From Lineus longissimus (lineage: Eukaryota; Nemertea; Pilidiophora; Heteronemertea; Lineidae), in NCBI RefSeq assembly GCF_910592395.1, contig NC_088312.1:11594001-11658000 (forward strand): a stretch of DNA of 64,000 bases. Direction: 5' to 3'. This document shows, in pieces, positions 57,861 through 64,000 of this stretch. Under the pieces are notes generated by a model. That model made no database searches. It was not told the DNA's origin and was given only the letters and a program-made list of their open reading frames with translations. Numbering within the stretch: position 1 is the stretch's first letter; the number at the start of each line of letters is the position of its first letter. Made by a program: the position numbers and the translations under genes.

Positions 57861-58726
57861 TGTAACCGCGCAGAGCCGGTTGTCTTTGGCGTACGGGTTG
57901 ATGTGCCCAGCGTGTACGGAATCGGGTTGCACACGACAACGGGACCCTTGTGTCCATTCAACAATTTGCTGATTTGAGACAAAAGTGCCTTTTAAAGTGC
58001 CCTGTAACCCATGTGGGCAGTTGTTTTCGAAGCAAAATAAGATTCAACAAGGCACCAAGTTGTGTAAGTGCTAAAATATGATATAACTGTATAAAAATCA
58101 GGGAAACCTTGAGTTTGATCAGCGTGTTCTAAGACATGTGTTTTGCGAGCATGGTTCCTATTGCGCCGCATCTTATTTAGCGAGTTCGGACGTTTCCTCT
58201 GTTAGTTTATAGTGATATATATGTGTTCTTTGCTTGGGACAGGGCGTCTTTTGCCCCAGGCCCTGTCAAATCCGAGTTGGATTCTAGTTACTTCATTTAT
58301 CACCAGATGACAGCACGGTACAGTGCTGTAGGTCTTTGTTGTGACTTATTTGTCTGGGTTGTGACTGTGTGTGTTACGGAGGTGTTTTCAAAACTTGAAA
58401 TTCTTGTTGCTGCCTACAATAGTCATGACAATATTTTGTTAACTGATGCTGTAAGCTGTAAGCTGCAAACAGAAAAAAATCTAGGTCACTTTGATTCAGA
58501 TTGGTTCCGATCTCTTCAACTTGAGAAGCGATCGAGGGATGAGGTTTGAAAGTGTCCGTGCCTCGAAAAAGAAAGATTAGATACTATAATTAGACAGCAT
58601 CGTCATAACCTAAATAAGTACCGAATTATTGGGTCAATGAGGCTGTAGCATGGCCAGGGTCCACAATAGTCCATCTTGATCCTCAAGCGGCCTTGGATCC
58701 ACTTCGCCGACCCGAACTCCGTTACA
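57861..58726 (+). repeat. Putative BEL 3' LTR
   Basis: TGTAACCGCG follows AAGGGGCCGGGG, which could be a polypurine tract, and CTCCGTTACA ends the stretch, giving TGTAAC...GTTACA inverted termini over 866 bp. No second copy is in the window to confirm it. Confidence 0.45.
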
Positions 58727-58982
58727 CCAACCCTTGACGCAATACGCAGATCTGCCTGTATAAGTTGGTTCTTTTATTCCTCACAAGACGCAAGGACCCA
58801 ACGCGCCGCGTAGCGGCAAAATAGCGAAGCTGGCGAAACATTTACAACGGGTGACCGTGGCCTTATTATGGACTTAAAGCGCGATTGTGGGGTTTTAACT
58901 ATTTTGCTGTATATTGTCACGAGGAAAGAAAAGCACGCGACCTATAACGCCAACCTATCTATGTAAAGTGATAATTAGACGG

Positions 58983-59308
58983 TATATAGTTCAGAAAATG
59001 TTAATAAATAATCACTCCTTATCGTCTTTTGAGAGCATTTTTAATTGTAAAAAGTATTTGCCTACGTCTCAGAGTCTCTGCAATTGTAATTTTTATCACA
59101 GTAGTCTCGCGCAGCCAGACCTTCACTTATTAGTCTGGTGCAAGCCAGGCGTTCGCTGTACTAGACCTAGACGTTCTCCACCACAATGTATCTGGGCCGA
59201 AGAAACACTGCGCAAGATTACCTCGAGCTGGAGCGAAGAATAGATTATGCTAATGAGCATACTTCCACATTGAGTTTTCCCCGAATGGTGCATATCGCGC
59301 CCACCCCT
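58983..59308. repeat. Dispersed repeat, copy 2 (uninterrupted)
   Basis: It matches 34770-35027 plus 35752-35796, and shows the empty site for the TIR element inserted in that copy. Confidence 0.78.
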
Positions 59309-59384
59309 TCCTGCTACATTAACACTTCTGGATTCGGCGTTAACATCGTGTTAATAACTTATCCGATTATTAGTTAAAACAATA

Positions 59385-59514
59385 GGGTGTTCTCGCAAAG
59401 CCCCCCAAACGCCAACGCGAACGCCTATCTCATTGTTGGGTATCGTGATCAGGAAATTAAACAATGCGATAGGCGTTCAGGTGGGCGTATAGTCGGGGCT
59501 TTGCGAAAACTCAC
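59385..59514. repeat. 130-bp MITE, TA flanks
   Basis: TTCTCGCAAAGCCCC at the left and GGGGCTTTGCGAAAA at the right, with inner inverted AACGCCTATC / GATAGGCGTT, form a near-complete hairpin. TA at both edges suggests a Tc1/mariner-type insertion. Confidence 0.65.
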
Positions 59515-60148
59515 TAAGTATTCATCAAGCTCACGAACTATGTCTACTAGCTTGTGATTATAAAATGCATCCCTCTATTTACGCACCCAAATGTCTTTTC
59601 GATCTTGTTGAATATCAATACGTGGTGCCATACATGTAATACAGATTGGAATGCGCAGCACCTGCCTCCACAACAGATGCCAGTCCTCGGGGACGCAGAT
59701 CCTCCATGACACCCAGTGTCTGGAGATGACAGTAATGGTGAAGGATTCAACGTTGGGGTGACGCCCTGGGCTGGTGGCTGGTGTAAATATATTATATCGT
59801 AGACATTGTAAAGGCGGTAGCTGGGGTTCCACGACCCTCGGAAATCTTGTCAACAATCCACATTGTATTTTAACCCTTGGTGTTCAGAACCATTCGCCGC
59901 TCCGGAAAACTACGCGCGGTTCATAGCGGTTATTTGGGAATTCAACTTACACTCTAGCGTTAATGGGAGGGAGTAAAAGTAGCATCAAAAGGCGACAACC
60001 GCAATGGTAAATAATTCGTAATTACCAAATAACCACTGGGGCCAGGTGTAGTTTTAACGGCGGCGACCTCAACTATGAAACGTGGAACCAGCTAAGGGCT
60101 TAGTCCTTTCTGAACACGTATTGAGGTGATGTCTATCGACTGTTCGTA

Positions 60149-60782
60149 CAGTCCTGATCATATTAATATCAACACCTTCTTCATTCAATATCTCCCAAAC
60201 TAGTGCACCAATTCCAATGCGGTTTTCAGGATATTATTAGAAATCTTGTTTTCTATCTATACATTATAGCAGAAATGCGAATGCATGAGTCGTTCATCAT
60301 GTAATCAGCCAATTAAAAAAACCTTATAAAAATCTTTTTTATTTCAAAGTTTTTTGAAATATTTTTCACCAGAACGATAGTACACAAAATTATAAGAATA
60401 CTGACAAAAAAAATCAAAATCGAACTAGTAAAAATGAAGATAGAGCCATTTAACTTTTTGTTTTGTTAAATTAAGGGTTTTACTGCCAAAAGGATGTTTT
60501 TCTCGTAAAAACATGCCAAATAGCTCTATCATCATTATTGCCCATTCGATTTTGATGTTTTTTTGTCAGTATTCTAGAATTTTGTGTTTAAAAAAATAAA
60601 TTCTAAGGGTTTTTTAAATGGCCGATTGCATACTGACGCACTCATGCAGTCACATTCTTGCCATATTGTATAATTAGAGAAAAAAAATTGCGGACAATAT
60701 CCTAAAAACCGTATTGGAATTGGTGTACTAGTTTGGGAGATATTGCATGCAGTAGGTGTTGATATTAATATGATCAGGACTG
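60149..60782. repeat. 634-bp Tc1/mariner-like MITE with long TIRs
   Basis: CAGTCCTGATCATATTAATA at the left is inverted at the right end, and similarity extends through AATATCTCCCAAACTAGT(G/A)CACC and AATTCCAAT(G/A)CGGTTTT to about 200 bp. TA flanks both ends. The interior is A/T-rich and non-coding. Confidence 0.82.
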
Positions 60783-60784
60783 TA

Positions 60785-61503
60785 CATGTAGCTATTCAAC
60801 TCAAATCATAAAATTGATGGGTCCGTGGCAAGCGGAGAAAGATGTCAACAACTATCAAAAGCATTCTTCGGAGGAAGTACATGTATAAGAATAAAACACA
60901 CCTCGGCACGACGTGATCGATAAATTCTTTTTCTGAATTACAAAAACCTGACTGACCTCATTTTAAGAAATTTCTGACATTCAAGTAATTTTCATTCAGA
61001 ATTGAAATATGGATGCATATATCATCTTAAACTCCACTTGTTTCTCCTTATTGACCCTAACGTGATGAAGAAGAGTAAAAGCGTGTCATTCCCTGAAGTG
61101 CATCAAAACGCACGTTAGTACACATCAAATGCCTCCTTATTTTGTTTTTTTTGTTGCACAAAGTAAAATGGGATCCTATTTAACGAAAATCACTCATTGA
61201 AACCGTTAAGAAAATCAAAAAGGTCATCACGACTCTTATGACTTTATGAAATTTCACCTAGCGCATACATGACTCGTCAATTCCCGTCTGCATTCAATTC
61301 AATTATAACTCATACGCCATACGCCATTAAGCTGTAATTCGTATCATTCACGACTGGTTTGGCCCGGAGAGAGGAATCACTGGCGCAGGGAAGCAGGGGT
61401 AGTGTTGGCTTCATCACGATCGTGCGGGAGTGAGGGAGAAGCCCGGGGAGTCTGAGCCGTGAATGGGACCCGATTCAACCCTACGCCAGCTCTCCCTTAG
61501 GCG
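60785..61503. other. Non-coding stretch
   Basis: No gene is recognised. Confidence 0.4.
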
Positions 61504-62240
61504 TTGTTCATTTCCAAAGAGAAAGTGCCAGTTAAACTGATCCATGCGACAAACATTACAAACTACTCTGCCGCACGGCGCAGAGCCTTCGGTCTATTGA
61601 GCTCCGGTTTCTCCTATCCCGGCCTCTCGTCTGAGGTTAAAGTTCATCTGTGGAAAATGGCCGTGTGCCCTATCTTAGTTTATGGATGTGCGACGCTTCA
61701 CTCTGGCCCTAGAGACATCGCCTCCCTGGTTTCCTTTCATGGGTCTTGTATCAAATGTTTTTTTGGTATCCCTAAGCGCACTCATCACACCAAACTTGTG
61801 AATGCTGCTGGTATAAAATGTGTCAAAGATGTTATACATGATCAACAGGTTTCGTTATTTTACCGTATTTTTAAAAGGTACTCCCTGCGAGGGACCTCAA
61901 TATAGCGTTTTTATCTAATTATCTATCTGGTGGTGATGTTGTAAAATGTACCCTTATGGGCTCTATTTTAAAACTGGGTCTCTCACCACTTACAGCTGCT
62001 CTGACTCGGTCCGGTTCTTAATTTTTAGTGAATCTTATCAGAAAACAGACTCTACTGAGAGGACCCTCGCCAAATTACTCACCAAAGCTTTTTAATATCA
62101 CGTGCACTTTATTTAAATATTAGCATTGTATCATGTGCATTATGTTTTATTTGTTTTGTGTATTATCTGTGCCATTGATGAATTTAATTTGTAGATACTT
62201 CTCCTTTTAGGAGGTTTTATTAAATAAATGAATAAATAAT
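61504..62240 (+). pseudogene. LINE ORF2 C-terminus and 3' tail
   Basis: ARRRAFGLLSSGFSYPG, EVKVHLWKMAVCPILVYGC and the following helices match the C-terminal part of non-LTR polymerases. After 61905 the homology passes to another frame (SNYLSGGDVVKCTLM). The sequence ends with a TTAAATAAATGAATAAATAA tail near 62220-62240. The 5' side is truncated near 61500. Confidence 0.75.
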
Positions 62241-64000
62241 AGTGGCCTATTACCACAGGTTAGTCTCAGTTACCTCAGTCAACCGAGCATAGAATTATTA
62301 GCCCCCATTTAATGGGCGTTGCAAAGAAAATTGGTACCTGTCATTCAGGTCACCTGGTCAGTGGTGGTGGGAGGTGCCTGAAACTTCTTTGGATTGACCA
62401 GACAATGTAGAATAGAGAGTATATACTCTAGACTCACCAACCTAAGACCGGTTCATTAATTTTAGGCATGACCGCCCCCAGTTGCATTGAACAGGCCAAG
62501 GTCCTTCATAGTGATTGGCTCAAATTTGTTCGGTCGTCAGGTTGTGGTAAGGTGATTGACAGTGGTTGGTATTGGTAATCATCTGATCACTTGTGACATA
62601 ACCACTATCAGTGGTTAATACTAATGTTCGGATTCTGAGACTCAGTGATGTTTATGGACGAACCCTAACCAGACATGTCAATGTGGTATAATCTGACAAA
62701 TAGAATCTAACAGTGTACGCAACAACACTGACATTATCTATAGACCAATTACATGTATATTTACGAGAGAATTCAACTTACCTCGACGCGCGTCCATATC
62801 ATAAAACATTTCTAAGTTCCAATAAAACCGTATAATCACCATTGTCATACAGTGCGTATCAAAAAAAGGTAATCCAAATTCAAGGGGTTAATATGCCAAG
62901 ACTATTTGGTTTGACAAGCTACACCCGGTTTACTAATGAAGAGGAGATCCTCAGCTTTCCATTGATACCATTGTTGCATAATTGCTGTCTCGTATGACCG
63001 AGTAAATTGTAGTTGAAAATGACGAGCTCAAGTTTTAAAAAAATCCAAGTTTGGTGAATTGAAATGAACGATTACAAACTTCAAGTTGATTGTGCAAGAA
63101 ATTTAAGCTGGTCAGTTACATCATTTTCTTCGAAGATGGGTCTCAATATGTACATGTTAAGGCCTCAATGGCAGTGTGTGGCAAAGACAGTTCAAGTAAG
63201 ACGGTTCAACTTACGACTGAACAGAGGACTTAGTCGCAACCTTTCATCAAACTGGGAGTTTGCAGCAAACCCGTGATGCTTTCCGAGAACGTTTTCAAGA
63301 TCGGGAGCCCCCAGCAGCCAAAACCATTTGGGTGAATGTCAGAAAATACCAATATTATTACGGATCGCTAGATATTGGATGTTGGTTCTAAATACAGTAG
63401 AATAAAACCATCAGCTGATACCCAGAGGTGAGATCTTGACTCACAGTTTCGATGCAAGAGGGACTGCGGTCGCTCAGCAGAGAGATACCGAAAGAACCAA
63501 CTAAAATACTCGATATATATTTCATGATTTTGTTGGGATAATTTTACAGAGAGGGGGATTAACTTGATAGAATATAGAACAACCCAATAGGCCTAATTAG
63601 TGGATAGAAGCGCAGGCGGGATATGACCTACCTTGGCTATGAGGCCACATCAGGAACGGGGGAACATGATTTTCATGCCTGGCTATCGACAATTTAGCCT
63701 TCAGCCTCACATACATGTAGCTGAGGAATAATCGGAAATTATGGATTACCGTAGAAATTAACCGCGTCCCTGATATGCATCCATTGCCTAGAATGGTCGA
63801 AGAGAAAAAGCCACGTTTCCTAGTTTGTGGCCCATATGTTACCCTTCGGGAGTCAAACGTGTCATCAGATCATCGGAAAGGACAAATCACAAAAATGCTA
63901 GCATGGGATGATACACTCGTAATCGCAGGTTTGCCAACCTTGACTGACACCAGATTGGCTCACGTAAATATCTAACCACATGTCTGATCCAAAAGGGTAT
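62241..64000. other. Non-coding stretch to the window end
   Basis: Short ORFs (for example 63064-63276 and 63775-63975) show no known domain or exon context. No repeat structure stands out. Confidence 0.4.

Larger units (their letters stand above)
51115..58726 (+). mobile_element. BEL/Pao relic, 5'-truncated, interrupted by a LINE
   Basis: RNase H tail (51139-51480), linker, integrase (51838-52928) and the DUF5641 end (56682-56979) are in order on the plus strand. A putative 3' LTR follows at 57861-58726. The gag, protease and reverse transcriptase parts and the 5' LTR are absent. Frameshifts and a deletion in integrase show it is dead. Confidence 0.8.

Noticed and set aside
58223-58549. 108-codon ORF inside the putative BEL LTR
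   Set aside because: No domain or homology pattern, and an LTR location makes chance more likely.
59547-59856. Overlapping 93- and 67-codon minus-strand ORFs
   Set aside because: No splice sites or domains, and neither frame resembles a known family.

Overview
This is a eukaryotic, metazoan-looking window. Genes have GT-AG introns, coding density is low, and mobile elements of animal type dominate: Ty3/gypsy and BEL/Pao LTR retrotransposons, CR1/L2-like LINEs, a FLYWCH-MULE and many TIR elements. TACATGTA and TAGGCCTA words are frequent and a GT92 glycosyltransferase gene is present. I infer a marine invertebrate (echinoderm, hemichordate, lancelet, brachiopod or mollusc), but nothing in the sequence fixes the phylum.

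Host genes. (1) Minus strand 4679-6355: a two-exon gene for a coiled-coil protein with a Ser/Thr/Pro-rich tail. (2) Plus strand 11278-11679: a small membrane-anchored protein with a PC4/SUB1-like C-terminal domain. (3) Plus strand about 19993-23627: an unrecognised multi-exon gene whose introns are all phase 1; its Asp-rich end runs into a BEL LTR. (4) Minus strand 38655-40017: a GT92 (DUF23) glycosyltransferase, the clearest intact host gene.

Mobile elements. 11757-19777 is a minus-strand Ty3/gypsy element with a damaged polymerase active site, a deleted integrase core and an extra 3' ORF encoding zinc-finger-like motifs. 23603-33853 is a minus-strand BEL/Pao element. Its 5' LTR is split by a 2.44-kb MULE (31333-33772) with a 9-bp target duplication and nearly intact transposase. 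48049-49449 is a rearranged gypsy fragment, abutted by a 994-bp MULE-like element (49459-50452). 51115-58726 is a plus-strand BEL relic interrupted by a 5'-truncated minus-strand LINE (52929-56681), itself interrupted by a 2.4-kb element packed with AGCTGG/CCAGCT motifs (53788-56194). Many small TIR elements fill the remaining spacers.

Layout and history. A 0.67-kb block at 23-696 is repeated at 46683-47368. Three elements have target duplications of about 9 bp and TIRs that start GGG and consist of short tandem repeats. Two of these also share their first bases, suggesting one non-autonomous family of mutator-like elements. The window is best read as a few host genes set in layers of nested insertions, whose order can be worked out from the target-site duplications.
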